Numbered from the stretch's first letter, positions 52,341 through 62,097 are shown. The stretch: 64,000 bases of DNA from RGIG9608 sp045612365 (GCA_045612365.1 JAZKYY010000017.1:1-64000); one strand, 5' to 3'. Numbers and translations: made by a program. Notes: a model not told the origin generated them from the sequence alone.

Positions 52341-53861
52341 TTAAATCATTCCACGTCCTGCGAGTTTAAACCAGTTCCAAACAAGACAGACAAACACCTC
52401 GAAATATAGCGCATACATAAACCATTTACGCATTTTTTTATCAGTCTTGGCTAGTTGGACTCCATATGCAGCGAATATCATCAACATCGGCCAAATAGGC
52501 ATATGGAAGCGTCCAGATTGAGCGAATCCACTAAACACTAGTACCACCAAATAAGCACAAGTATATCCTAGAATGAATACGTGTTTCCGCCATTCTCCGC
52601 TAATAATGAATTGTATTAACACAATTATCACAAAGAATGATAGGATGTTTTTAATATAACTACCTCCAGACAATTGAATCTGCAATAATTGATCTTCATA
52701 TGCCTGATTAAAGGTTGGAAATGGAATGGTAAAAATCAATGGAGCAAACACACCAGCTGTAGCATATTTAGCAAAACTATTACCACCTTCGCGCGTACTG
52801 CGCCATTCCATATTCTCTTTTTGATAATCGGAATTAGCCTTTTCTATATAACCTCTAGATTGTTCCATGAGGTGGTCACCTACAACTACAGACAGAACAA
52901 TCACCATCAATGCACCCATAAAAATCTTTTTACCCACAGAAATAATTCTTCTATCTGCCAGTAGAATATGCACCATCACAGCAGCAAATATAGCTAGTCC
53001 CAATGTGGTTCGCATAAATAACACAACAAAGCCGCATAAGATACCTGGCAATAGCGATTTTATGGTTAATGTACTATTTGAAGATAGCGCCTCATCAAAC
53101 TTATCTACCGCCAAACAACAGAAGAATACCATCTCAGCCTCCTTCATCATGGTTCCGCACCAATAGATGATATTTGGATTTAAGCATACAAATATTGCTG
53201 CCATGCGTGCTGCTCCTTCACCAAAATGTCGTTTGGTAATACGATATACACATATAGCACAACATGCTCCTAAAATAGATTTCACGATGTAGGGTACCAG
53301 CACATCACTCACCCCTCCCGTCAGTAGATATTCAACACCAAGTAACATAGGGTACGCCACATCGTCAATTGCAGAACCATTAAGTTCAATAATTTCAGAA
53401 AGTGTATATTGTGAGTTTCCACTTAACCATTCAGATAGATACACTCCAAATCCCATAAACCATTCTACATCAGCTGTAGATCCAAATCTGGAACCATAGT
53501 ATCTAGGGTTAAAGACGAAGAACATATATAAAATCCACAGCAATCTGATAACTAATCCGGCAGTAAAGACTGAGCGTAAAAATTTCTTTTCGCCTAAAAG
53601 ACTAAACTTATTAGACATATGCCTTCCTACGAAAAAGAAAAGAACAATGGATATAATTGTTGTGAAAATCAAATCGTATTTAGGTACATATCCCCAGACT
53701 AACCAACAAGCAAATAGGGATATGAAAAAGAATCCCATTGACCTTTCTATCAGCCAATTCGGGAGCGAGTTCTCTCGCTTCAGCATATAGCGTTTCCAAG
53801 CAATCGCCTGTTCAGCAGTTTGCGTATTAGCGGATGTATTTGTATTTTGGGTTTGTGACAT
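52341..53861 (-). CDS. Polytopic membrane protein, GT-C or O-antigen polymerase-like
   Basis: A 506-residue protein with about 10-11 hydrophobic helices and a hydrophilic N-terminus (first 45 residues, Thr/Asn/Gln-rich). A large loop contains SRFGSTADVEWFMGFGVYLSEWLSGN and IDDVAYPMLLGVEYLLTGG, followed by ARMAAIFVCLNPNIIYWCGTMMKEAEMVFF, an arrangement seen in GT-C/ArnT-like transferases. It may add sugars on the periplasmic side or polymerise repeats. No definitive motif separates these roles. Confidence 0.65.
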   Translation of the reverse strand: MSQTQNTNTSANTQTAEQAIAWKRYMLKRENSLPNWLIERSMGFFFISLFACWLVWGYVPKYDLIFTTIISIVLFFFVGRHMSNKFSLLGEKKFLRSVFTAGLVIRLLWILYMFFVFNPRYYGSRFGSTADVEWFMGFGVYLSEWLSGNSQYTLSEIIELNGSAIDDVAYPMLLGVEYLLTGGVSDVLVPYIVKSILGACCAICVYRITKRHFGEGAARMAAIFVCLNPNIIYWCGTMMKEAEMVFFCCLAVDKFDEALSSNSTLTIKSLLPGILCGFVVLFMRTTLGLAIFAAVMVHILLADRRIISVGKKIFMGALMVIVLSVVVGDHLMEQSRGYIEKANSDYQKENMEWRSTREGGNSFAKYATAGVFAPLIFTIPFPTFNQAYEDQLLQIQLSGGSYIKNILSFFVIIVLIQFIISGEWRKHVFILGYTCAYLVVLVFSGFAQSGRFHMPIWPMLMIFAAYGVQLAKTDKKMRKWFMYALYFEVFVCLVWNWFKLAGRGMI

Positions 53862-53889
53862 ATTTATATGGATAACAAACTTATAGTTC

Positions 53890-54627
53890 TTATTTACGTA
53901 CTAATTTTCTTTTAATCTGTACCAATTTATCCGTCAACTTCGTTCCCAACACTTTGTGTAGTACGAATTGCTTACACTTCTGCCACTTAGTGCGCTCTAC
54001 CCAACTACCTGCAAAATGATGGATGCAATAGGTATTCTTGGTCAATTTCAATACGCGTGTACTAGTCAGTGGGCAGAAATAATCCACTGGGAACACATGC
54101 AAATCATCCTTATACACCCCATACTCGCCATTGATTACAAAGCCACCTTTCACCATTATATTAGCAATCGTAATCGTATTAGGCGTCATGTCCAAGGTGC
54201 CATCCTCGAGGCGGAAATGACGATTCTCGTCATAGTACGCCAATTGCTCGGTCACCCATATACCATGTGGCGCACTAGCCATCAATCCTGTGACAGGCGC
54301 ATTACTCATACTAGCTTCATAGCCCGTAAAGGCAGGCAAATGCATCAAGTCATCCAAAGGACGAAGAATCTCCACATCGGTATCCATATATACGCCACCT
54401 TCGCGCTCCAGTGCCCAAAGGCGGACATAGTCCGTTACGAAGGAAAACTTACGTGTATCGTATGCTTCCTTAACATATGGAACAGAGTTAATATCAAAGG
54501 TGTCTTCGTTCCATAGACGAAGTTCGTAGTCGGGGAGGTATTTCTTCCAGCTTTCAATGCATTTGAGGGCCAAATCTGGCATTTTCCCTCGGCCGAACCA
54601 GCAGTAGTGGATTATTTTGGGAATCAT
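53890..54627 (-). CDS. Glycosyltransferase family 32
   Basis: A 245-residue GT-A enzyme. The start MIPKIIHYCWFGRGKMPDLALKCIESWKKYLPDYELRLWNE and DYVRLWALEREGGVYMDTDVE are the hallmarks of GT32 (capsular polysaccharide synthesis type). The DxD metal-binding motif is DTD. A C-terminal CIHHFAGSW is also typical of the family. It lies 3 nt downstream of the nitroreductase gene. Confidence 0.92.
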   Translation of the reverse strand: MIPKIIHYCWFGRGKMPDLALKCIESWKKYLPDYELRLWNEDTFDINSVPYVKEAYDTRKFSFVTDYVRLWALEREGGVYMDTDVEILRPLDDLMHLPAFTGYEASMSNAPVTGLMASAPHGIWVTEQLAYYDENRHFRLEDGTLDMTPNTITIANIMVKGGFVINGEYGVYKDDLHVFPVDYFCPLTSTRVLKLTKNTYCIHHFAGSWVERTKWQKCKQFVLHKVLGTKLTDKLVQIKRKLVRK

Positions 54628-54630
54628 GTA

Positions 54631-55620
54631 CTAAATTATTATCAAAGATTCATTCAAATTATTTCTTTCGGAACGTACGTATTTAAAGGTATCTAGTGGA
54701 TAACCGCAAGAATATACTATTACAATCTCTTCATTGTCAGGAATATTCACTAACTCACGAAGCTTTTTATCTTTTTCAATATTCTCTCCCCATAGTAATG
54801 GACAAACGCCTATTTTATAATAATGGAGCGCATACAACAAATTCATAGCATACATTCCACCTGCTTTCATAGCCTCTTGCACCTCATTTGTACTAAAGAC
54901 TGTTACATTGCTTGTGACTATCAATAATTTATTTGCGTTTTCTGCAAATCCGCGTCCTCCTCCTTGTATAGCTACAATTTGCTTAATCAATTCAGGTTGA
55001 GTAATCACATAGGTTTTATTAGGTTGTCTGTTACATGCCGTAGGAGTGGTTCGAGCTAGATCAACAGATGCTGATATTTCTTCTAATGGTATATCCTTGT
55101 CCGAATATGCTCTACATGAATGACGCGATCTTGCAAACTGCTCAAAGCCTGCATTACTATAAGCAAAAAACTCGTCCCTTTTTACTTCTACTTGATCAAA
55201 TGGTTCAACAAAAGCATCTGCTAGTACCTTATCTATTAATTGTTGTAAAGTAGAGGGCAAAGTATAATTTGCTTGTTTATGAATTATATTATATTCATGA
55301 ACTGATTGTACAGCACATTTATATTGTATATGATCACAATCAAAGCCTAATTGTTTATACGTTAATAAATCTGCACATACCAATTGAACCCGTTCTTTAG
55401 CATGTCCTAATTCAAAATTAGGCATAGCTAAACATTTTTCTATCACATGATAGTTCGCTATTAGTATAGGCATAAAATTATCTTGTGAAGCAAAATAATT
55501 CGCATTTACATTACGCACAAATCGCATAGTATGACGCAACATATATCGCAAACCATAGTATAGAGCTTTTATTCTGCGCCTTATTTGAATTCCTCTGTCG
55601 TTTTTTGAACCTAATTTCAT
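54631..55620 (-). CDS. Nitroreductase-fold protein in a polysaccharide locus
   Basis: A 329-residue protein. The C-terminal 180 residues are a flavin-binding nitroreductase domain (FARSRHSCRAYSDKDIPLEEI, TPTACNRQPNKTYVI, GGMYAMNLLYALHYYKIGVCPL). The N-terminal 140 residues are a helical extension. Its ATG overlaps the stop of the pyruvyl transferase gene by 4 nt, so the two are coupled. Such pairs recur in Bacteroidales capsule loci; the reaction is unknown. Confidence 0.8.
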   Translation of the reverse strand: MKLGSKNDRGIQIRRRIKALYYGLRYMLRHTMRFVRNVNANYFASQDNFMPILIANYHVIEKCLAMPNFELGHAKERVQLVCADLLTYKQLGFDCDHIQYKCAVQSVHEYNIIHKQANYTLPSTLQQLIDKVLADAFVEPFDQVEVKRDEFFAYSNAGFEQFARSRHSCRAYSDKDIPLEEISASVDLARTTPTACNRQPNKTYVITQPELIKQIVAIQGGGRGFAENANKLLIVTSNVTVFSTNEVQEAMKAGGMYAMNLLYALHYYKIGVCPLLWGENIEKDKKLRELVNIPDNEEIVIVYSCGYPLDTFKYVRSERNNLNESLIII

Positions 55621-56669
55621 GATAATGCATTTTTTAGATATTTTATAGATCTATCTCTATATGTTTCAATGGCTTTTGCACAGATATTATAGTCTGTTTC
55701 TTCCCATGTTTCAATTTGACCTAAATCAGTTATGTAATTTGCCATCAATTGGGTTTGTGTCAACAAATTTTCTGCTCTACTATTTGTCTTTGCCCTTCCA
55801 GAAGACTTGGCCTGACAACAAATAAATGGACGTTCATAAATAATAGAAAATGCTGTTCCATGAAAACTATTCGTACATACCACATCAGCATTACGCATTA
55901 TATATAACCACTCTTGAGGCCTTAATCCAAAATAATTAACATCTGCCCACTTTAGATATTTTCCTGTAGCATTCAATATCTGATATCCATATCTTTTCTT
56001 TAATATAAGAGCTGCCTCCTTTATAAAAGGATCACCAGCGAGATCAAATACAAGAATATAATGCTTTGGGACTTTTTTCCTTATTTCAACCTTTTCATAA
56101 TCAGTGGCTTTTAACAGTAGTGTAGGATCACATACATCCACTACCTCTTTACCTGCCCATTCGGATAGTTCTTTCAAATAGATAGGTTCACGGACCGCAA
56201 TTGCGTAAAATGTAGGTAGATGTTTTCTAAACATAGTCTCATTGGAAGCAACTTCACCACCTACTGATGCAGCATAGGCTATCTTTCGAACATTTTCAGG
56301 AGCAAAATCCAATAAATATGAATTTATTAAATTTCCCACTACACCATTACACCACACAGTATCGCTTCCAACAATATAAGCATCGTCTTTAGGAGGATTT
56401 TCCACAATCCAATCATGTGATTCAGTATGTTCTGTAGGATTGAGCTTCTTATCTACAAATTGATTGAAGAACCTAAAATTTCTTACGTATGATATAGCCT
56501 TATCAGGTCTATGATGAAGAAAGTCCCTATAAGAATAATGTCCAAACGGATTATAATCAATTACTTCCGTTTGATGACCTAACTTCTCACACATTTGTTT
56601 CAAAGCCCAACATTGCCATACAGCACCATAGTTAATAGCTCTATGTAATGTCAAAATTCCTACCTTCAT
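55617..56669 (-). CDS. Polysaccharide pyruvyl transferase family protein
   Basis: A 350-residue GT-B-like CsaB-family protein that would add ketal pyruvate to a sugar from phosphoenolpyruvate. Seen are MKVGILTLHRAINYGAVWQCWAL, GSDTVWCN, VCDPTLLL and the C-terminal NADVVCTNSFHGTAFSIIYERPFI. The last is characteristic of the family. It overlaps the nitroreductase gene start by 4 nt. A fragment of an epimerase gene lies just upstream. Confidence 0.88.
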   Translation of the reverse strand: MKVGILTLHRAINYGAVWQCWALKQMCEKLGHQTEVIDYNPFGHYSYRDFLHHRPDKAISYVRNFRFFNQFVDKKLNPTEHTESHDWIVENPPKDDAYIVGSDTVWCNGVVGNLINSYLLDFAPENVRKIAYAASVGGEVASNETMFRKHLPTFYAIAVREPIYLKELSEWAGKEVVDVCDPTLLLKATDYEKVEIRKKVPKHYILVFDLAGDPFIKEAALILKKRYGYQILNATGKYLKWADVNYFGLRPQEWLYIMRNADVVCTNSFHGTAFSIIYERPFICCQAKSSGRAKTNSRAENLLTQTQLMANYITDLGQIETWEETDYNICAKAIETYRDRSIKYLKNALS

Positions 56670-56709
56670 AGCATATTATTTTTGAAGTTTCTCCAGAATT
56701 CTTTCGCAA

Positions 56710-56817
56710 GCATACAACAGTCTGAAAGTCCTCAGGATTTGCCTGCAGTTTCTTTACCAATGGTGCCATCTTAATGGCCTCTGGTCGTGTTCCGAATACT
56801 AATAATATTTTTTTCAT
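56710..56817 (-). pseudogene. wecB: 5' fragment of a UDP-GlcNAc 2-epimerase gene
   Basis: From ATG 56817 the first 36 codons read MKKILLVFGTRPEAIKMAPL and then a stretch ending QTVVC. This is the diagnostic N-terminus of the UDP-N-acetylglucosamine 2-epimerase family (WecB/MnaA). After that cysteine the frame continues as unrelated sequence to a stop at 56641, inside the pyruvyl transferase gene. The remaining 330 or so residues are missing. It is a recombination scar showing that an epimerase gene once began here. Confidence 0.85.
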
Positions 56818-56853
56818 AAATTACTTGCCTTATAGCCTTACAGGCTTATTTTA

Positions 56854-57813
56854 TTATCTTATAAGAAGTATGGCTAAAGCAGGACTTATGTTTATTAATT
56901 TTAATTTCTTAACTGCACGTGGAGGAATATTGATGTTTTTAATAGGTAATACCCCAAGTGCTTTTATTTGCTTGATATACAGCTTACGTTCACTATAAAA
57001 CATTGATGCTATGATACCTACCACATTTATTACCAATCCACTAATCATACCATCAAACCATCGTCTGTCAGACACCGTATTACCTAGTTTATTTAGTTTT
57101 GCTAGTATATTTAGTTTATCATTCAATTGTTTGCGCATTTTGGCAATATCTTTTTGGCTCAGAGTAATACTTCCCTCTCGCCAAAGATAGTTGTAAACTA
57201 TCGAGTTGACCGATGCCACACGTTTAGCACGAAGAAGCATACGAGGGGTCCAATCGGTATCTTCGAAATAGATGCCTGGTGTGAATAATTCCTGACGAAC
57301 GATTTCGGCTTTTACCAGGAATTGTACTACATAGCATTGATTACCCATGCGCTCATTAAGGAATGTTAAACCGTCTGTAGGAACCGCAGAGTAATCATTA
57401 TAATTGGTCATGTCCTTGTAAGGAGCAAACACTTCCCCACTCTCTTTTACGTTTTGGTAGCGGAAGCGGAGTACATCTAGGTTATCTCGCTCTGCTTGCC
57501 CTAATAATGCTCCCAAAGTATTTGGTTGCAAATAATCGTCGCTATCCACAAAGAGAATGTAGCTGCCATTTGCTTGTTTAATACCCGCATTTCGAGCTTC
57601 ACTGAGTCCTCGGTTTTCTTGAGAAATAAAATTTATATTCGTGTATTTATCGGCATATTGTTGTGCTATTTCTCCACAATTATCAGTAGAACCATCGTTT
57701 ACAAGAATAATTTCATAATCGCTCCATGATAAATCTTGCTCCAACAAACTATCTAAACATTTTACTAAATAGTTTGCAACGTTATACATAGGTACTATTA
57801 TGGATAATTTCAT
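56854..57813 (-). CDS. Glycosyltransferase family 2
   Basis: A 319-residue GT-A enzyme. The nucleotide-binding start is KLSIIVPMYNVANYLVKCLDSLLEQ, with ILVNDGSTDNC, RGLSEARNAGIKQANGSYILFVDSDDYL (DxD) and the acceptor region IYFEDTDWTPRMLLRAKRV. The start is ATG 57813, which overlaps the upstream stop as ATGA; a more upstream in-frame ATG lies inside the neighbouring gene. Confidence 0.93.
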   Translation of the reverse strand: MKLSIIVPMYNVANYLVKCLDSLLEQDLSWSDYEIILVNDGSTDNCGEIAQQYADKYTNINFISQENRGLSEARNAGIKQANGSYILFVDSDDYLQPNTLGALLGQAERDNLDVLRFRYQNVKESGEVFAPYKDMTNYNDYSAVPTDGLTFLNERMGNQCYVVQFLVKAEIVRQELFTPGIYFEDTDWTPRMLLRAKRVASVNSIVYNYLWREGSITLSQKDIAKMRKQLNDKLNILAKLNKLGNTVSDRRWFDGMISGLVINVVGIIASMFYSERKLYIKQIKALGVLPIKNINIPPRAVKKLKLINISPALAILLIR

Positions 57814-58664
57814 TTTATGATTCTCCATTTCTCCAATTTAAACAATATTCTCTCTACAAAACGAACCAAACCCCACAAATGATATTTCTTTAGTCGTTGA
57901 TATTGCAACAACACAAATGCGTAATTTTTATAATCGTTTATAATAGTTTTAGGAAATGCCGACGACAAATATTCACTTCTCTCCTGCTGAATAATATGCT
58001 TGTTTCTTCCAGCATTTTCGCTTATTCCATTCATATCAAAAATGGTAACATCGATGTTTACATATATAGGACTTATATTCCCTAAAACAATGGTTCGTAC
58101 ATACCACTCCCAATCTGAACAGATTTTCATCTTTTCGTTGTAAAACCCAAATTGCTCGAATAATGTTCTTTTTATGTATGCTGAATTGTGATTTAGTGTC
58201 CCATTGTAGAAATACAAAAAAGAATCGGGAGTATAATCGAGGTTTTTACAAGACATATCGCGTTTATAGGTTTTCCAATCGAATGTTTTAAGCATATTTC
58301 CGTATAAAATTTTAGGATAAGCATTTTGCTCTAATGCTATTAGCATATCTTTTACTACACTATTTGAGGCCAAACAGTCACCAGAATTTAGAATCTCAAT
58401 ATATTCTCCTGATGACATCCGAATACCTTTGTTCATAGCATTGTAAATGCCATTATCTTTTTCAGAAATCCATGTTACTTTAATGCCTTTTGACAAGGCT
58501 TCTTTTTCGTACTGCTTAATGATTTCTACCGAGTTATCAGCAGATGCTCCATCTACAATAACGTGCTCAAAATCAGTATAAGTTTGCATAACTACAGAGG
58601 CCAACGTCTTGCGCAAGCCTTCGGCATTATTGTAGTTGATGGTTATGATGGAGAGTTTAATCAT
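57810..58664 (-). CDS. Glycosyltransferase family 2, paralogue A
   Basis: A 284-residue GT2 enzyme. It starts MIKLSIITINYNNAEGLRK and continues with FEHVIVDGASADNSVEII and WISEKDNGIYNAMNKGIRMSSGEYI, then ILNSGDCL in place of the usual DxD. It is clearly a close relative of the gene at 61219-62097, suggesting duplication or repeated acquisition within the locus. The start MIKLSI is preferred over an ATG 16 codons upstream because the family begins here. Confidence 0.93.
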   Translation of the reverse strand: MIKLSIITINYNNAEGLRKTLASVVMQTYTDFEHVIVDGASADNSVEIIKQYEKEALSKGIKVTWISEKDNGIYNAMNKGIRMSSGEYIEILNSGDCLASNSVVKDMLIALEQNAYPKILYGNMLKTFDWKTYKRDMSCKNLDYTPDSFLYFYNGTLNHNSAYIKRTLFEQFGFYNEKMKICSDWEWYVRTIVLGNISPIYVNIDVTIFDMNGISENAGRNKHIIQQERSEYLSSAFPKTIINDYKNYAFVLLQYQRLKKYHLWGLVRFVERILFKLEKWRIIK

Positions 58665-58692
58665 GTTGACTATTATTCTTTGTAAAACTTGT

Positions 58693-59352
58693 TCACTTAT
58701 CCCACTTCTCAATAAACCCGTCTATATCCTCAAACATTTTCTCTATTTCTTGTAGGCGGTCATCTTCCCAGTTCCACCATTGGATGCGTTGCATAGCTGC
58801 TATCTGCTCTTCTGTCATGCGGTATTTGATAATACGTATAGGACTTCCTACTGCTATAGCATATGGCGGTATATCCTTGGATACTACCGCACCTGCACCT
58901 ATCACGGCACCATCGCCTATCGTCACACCATCCAAGACAGTTACATTAGCTCCAATAAATACATCATTGCCGATAGTGGTATATTTGCTTTCCTCTACTT
59001 TAGGAGCACTTACCAGCGATATGCCATTAACCATAGATGGCGAATAGAACATTGGAGATGTGCTAATACCATTAGTAGGATGGATACCCAAACCACAGCA
59101 GAAATTAGGTCCTATAGAGCAGAATTTGCCAATCGTGCAATTGGTAATATTGCTATTCTTTGCCACATAGGAATAGGCACCAACCTCAACGCTATGTAGA
59201 AAAAATGGCGTATATACACGTGCATTATCTGCTACCGTACTATTCGCTTTCTCGGATTTAGTTAGAGAATAACCACAAGTCTTACCTTCTGGTATAATAG
59301 GCGTATTGAGGATATTGCCTAATAGTTTTTGGATATAGTATTTGAGTTTCAT
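58693..59352 (-). CDS. CatB-like O-acetyltransferase
   Basis: A 219-residue left-handed beta-helix acetyltransferase of the xenobiotic/sugar acetyltransferase group. Repeats are VGAYSYVAKNSNITNCTIGKFCSIGPNFCCGLGIHPTN, TIGNDVFIGANVTVLDGVTIGDGAVIGAGAVVSKDIPPYAIAVGSPIRII. It has the catalytic histidine region GIHPTN. It would O-acetylate a sugar of the glycan. The C-terminus is complete, in contrast with the truncated acyltransferase at 51808. Confidence 0.9.
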   Translation of the reverse strand: MKLKYYIQKLLGNILNTPIIPEGKTCGYSLTKSEKANSTVADNARVYTPFFLHSVEVGAYSYVAKNSNITNCTIGKFCSIGPNFCCGLGIHPTNGISTSPMFYSPSMVNGISLVSAPKVEESKYTTIGNDVFIGANVTVLDGVTIGDGAVIGAGAVVSKDIPPYAIAVGSPIRIIKYRMTEEQIAAMQRIQWWNWEDDRLQEIEKMFEDIDGFIEKWDK

Positions 59353-59353
59353 A

Positions 59354-60280
59354 TTACAACTTGATTTTAGGCAAATGAAAGAATGACAATATTTTGTTAA
59401 TCAACTGAGTACGTCTTCTGCGATTATACCAACGACCTTGGTAAAAGGCATAGATCTCACGAGCAGCACGTTTGTTCTCTTTGATGGGTATTCGTTTTAT
59501 TTCTACATAGTCAACTGGTACCACATCAAACTTATCTGTTGTATAACAATTGGTTCCCAACTCATCAAAACCAATATTGTTCGTCAAAGATTGTCCAGGA
59601 TACAAGGTGAGTGCTCCGCGTTGCAGCATAACAGCATGCCATTTGATGAACCATGTTTTCATTACGCCACGATAGTTCTTCTCTAATTGGCTTTGCAGGT
59701 AATCTCCACCGAACTTATTAAACTCATCCCAACGAGTGCACCAATAATCGTATAATGGTTTGGCATCATCTGTATAGTGTTTCCAAGCACGTTGCCAAGT
59801 TGCCCAACCACCTCCAGGATATGGTACTTCATAGAAGAATGTATCGAGCAATGTTCCTTTGTGAGGCCACATATAACCAGAGACATGCATCACTTGCTCT
59901 TCATCTTTGTAGATTTCGAGCGCATCGTTCATATAACGCAAGTATCCTACAGATGTGATAATATCATCTTCCAGAGTAATCACTCGTCCATATTGGTTAA
60001 CTATTTCTGTTACTGCATCTACAATATTTGCTGCTAAACCTTTGTTCTTCTCTGCTTCTACTATATTCACATCTTTGCACCATTGGCGTTTGCGTACCAC
60101 TTGGCGCACTTCAGCTATTTTTTGACGCATCTCATCAGAGGCATCATCTTTTGGGCCATCGCAATAGATATATAGCACACTCTGATCAGCCAACTCATTG
60201 CGAGATAACGCTTCTAGAGTCTGCTCTACATGCCATGGGCGATTATAGCAAAACACTAATATGGGAGCGAGGTTAGTCAT
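59354..60280 (-). CDS. GT-A glycosyltransferase
   Basis: A 308-residue glycosyltransferase-like protein. It begins APILVFCYNRPWHVEQTLEALSRNE and has LYIYCDGPKDDA, ANIVDAVTEIVNQYGRVITLEDDIITSVGYLRYMNDALEIY (EDD in place of DxD) and GGGWATWQRAWKHYTDDA. The layout matches a family of sugar transferases related to GT2 with an acceptor-binding GWATW segment. It overlaps the TupA-like gene by 1 nt. Confidence 0.88.
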   Translation of the reverse strand: MTNLAPILVFCYNRPWHVEQTLEALSRNELADQSVLYIYCDGPKDDASDEMRQKIAEVRQVVRKRQWCKDVNIVEAEKNKGLAANIVDAVTEIVNQYGRVITLEDDIITSVGYLRYMNDALEIYKDEEQVMHVSGYMWPHKGTLLDTFFYEVPYPGGGWATWQRAWKHYTDDAKPLYDYWCTRWDEFNKFGGDYLQSQLEKNYRGVMKTWFIKWHAVMLQRGALTLYPGQSLTNNIGFDELGTNCYTTDKFDVVPVDYVEIKRIPIKENKRAAREIYAFYQGRWYNRRRRTQLINKILSFFHLPKIKL

Positions 60281-61218
60281 TATTTATAAGATTTGTATAT
60301 AGAACACCACTTAGCTTTAATTTTTCTTGGTAATATCAATTCTCTTCCCCATTCCACAATTGTTTTATCAGTATATTTCCATAGGACATTACCCGATGAT
60401 GAAAATGTCATCTCACCGAATACTATTTGTTCATCAATATAATACAAATCCACCCTCACATGAGGGAATGGAGCCGCTAACTTATTCGCGATTTCAATCA
60501 TCTCTTTTAATTTTGTAGGACGTAGAATATCTATTGTCATGTCTTCATGAATACGATTATGTACCCGATTCCAATTCATATCATAACTAATAGCAAATGG
60601 TTTTGCATTAGCTTTACCTAAATCATTTCGAACTAAGATATGCTTTGCTTTACCATTAAAACAAAAAAACTGGATTTCTAAACGTTCCCCATTTGTATCC
60701 TCTATAAATTTTTCCGCAAATGCGCGTGGTTTTATATATTGATATTGATATTCGCAGGTTTCAAGACCTATTGTATGCAATAAACCTTGCCTTATGACCT
60801 CTTTTGCTTTATTTTGATCCATTTGAGATTTATCATCACAGATTACCATATAACTACCTCCTCCGCAATGATTGGTCTTTATCACAAATTTTTCAGGTAA
60901 CAAATCAAAATTGATATCATCAGCGCTGTTGTATATATGATATACCTCGTTGAGGATATAATCTAAACCTAACGAGGATATATAATCTCGTACAGCTAAT
61001 TTATCAGCACACTTAACAATACAGGGGACTTGCCAGTAACGTGCAAGCCAAAACAATTTTTCATTAATATCTTTTGGATTGCGATAATTCAACTCTTTAC
61101 GTAAATGATTCCAATAATAATAGCGTGCATAGGCATATGGGAACCTACCAAATAGGATATTTCTTCCTACCCAGTGACGTATTCTACGAATGATTTTATA
61201 AAAAAATGTAATGCTCAT
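60280..61218 (-). CDS. TupA-like ATP-grasp protein
   Basis: A 312-residue protein with the ATP-grasp fold of the TupA family. Seen are INEKLFWLARYWQVPCIVKCADKLAVRDYISSLG, EKFVIKTNHCGGG (ATP-binding loop), RAFAEKFIEDTNGERLEIQFFCFNGKAKHI and RVDLYYIDEQIVFGEMTFSSSG. TupA-type proteins link glutamate or other acids in teichuronopeptide or capsule. Here it may ligate an acidic group to a glycan; substrate unknown. Confidence 0.82.
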   Translation of the reverse strand: MSITFFYKIIRRIRHWVGRNILFGRFPYAYARYYYWNHLRKELNYRNPKDINEKLFWLARYWQVPCIVKCADKLAVRDYISSLGLDYILNEVYHIYNSADDINFDLLPEKFVIKTNHCGGGSYMVICDDKSQMDQNKAKEVIRQGLLHTIGLETCEYQYQYIKPRAFAEKFIEDTNGERLEIQFFCFNGKAKHILVRNDLGKANAKPFAISYDMNWNRVHNRIHEDMTIDILRPTKLKEMIEIANKLAAPFPHVRVDLYYIDEQIVFGEMTFSSSGNVLWKYTDKTIVEWGRELILPRKIKAKWCSIYKSYK

Positions 61219-62097
61219 TTATTCAATAATGCCATTATACGGTATTTTCTTGTCAGCTTCAAAAATACGTTTTTTATTTTTCTGTAATAATTTGCTTATA
61301 TTTAGTAAAATAATCGTTATGTACCAAACTACACGATTAGAATGTAATGTATCGTACATTGCTATTTTATTTTCATCTTTTATACATAAATTTTGTAGTC
61401 TTTTGGATAAATTTTCATCAAACATTCTTTTTCTTTCATTTTCTCTTTCTTTTGCATGTTGCACTGATGCTCCACCAGGAGCGAAAAAAGCTATAGTTTT
61501 ATCTACATACTTAAAACTTGCATTCCCTAAACCTAGCGTTTTCAAGAAAAATAGTGTATCTGCTATAAATCGGTAAGATTCATCGTAATATCCATATGTA
61601 TCATGCAATGATTTTTTGATAAACATGGATTGATGAGGAAAATCCCCATGATGAATTTCAATAAAGGATAAATCGGAATGAGCGTATCCTTTATGTATAA
61701 AATACTTATCTTGAACATGCAAGACTAGATTTCCCTGCACGATATCTTCCCCTGTAAGTAATGGAAATATTTCTGATTCTAAATTATCTATTATCAAATA
61801 ATCTCCACTATTGAGCATTAATAAGTATTCACCTTTTGCTATCTTTATGCCCTTATTCATTGCATTGTAAATACCTGTATCTGGTTCTGATAGCCATTTT
61901 AGGTTAGAAGCTAGAGGTTTCTGATTAGAGATTAGATTATTCTCATATTCGCGAATTACATCTACACTACCGTCGGTACTAGCACCATCTACTATAATAT
62001 GCTCAAAATTCGTACATGTCTGCATAACTACAGAGTCTATTGTCTTCTTTAATCCTGCAGCATTATTGTAATTTATAGTGATAATCGAAAGTTTCAT
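61219..62097 (-). CDS. Glycosyltransferase family 2, paralogue B
   Basis: A 292-residue GT2 enzyme starting MKLSIITINYNNAAGLKKTI, with FEHIIVDGASTDGSVDVI and WLSEPDTGIYNAMNKGIKIAKGEYLLMLNSGDYL. The first 120 residues closely resemble the product of 57810-58664, while the C-terminal half differs. This points to duplicate donors with different acceptors. The DxD position again reads NSGD. Confidence 0.93.
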   Translation of the reverse strand: MKLSIITINYNNAAGLKKTIDSVVMQTCTNFEHIIVDGASTDGSVDVIREYENNLISNQKPLASNLKWLSEPDTGIYNAMNKGIKIAKGEYLLMLNSGDYLIIDNLESEIFPLLTGEDIVQGNLVLHVQDKYFIHKGYAHSDLSFIEIHHGDFPHQSMFIKKSLHDTYGYYDESYRFIADTLFFLKTLGLGNASFKYVDKTIAFFAPGGASVQHAKERENERKRMFDENLSKRLQNLCIKDENKIAMYDTLHSNRVVWYITIILLNISKLLQKNKKRIFEADKKIPYNGIIE

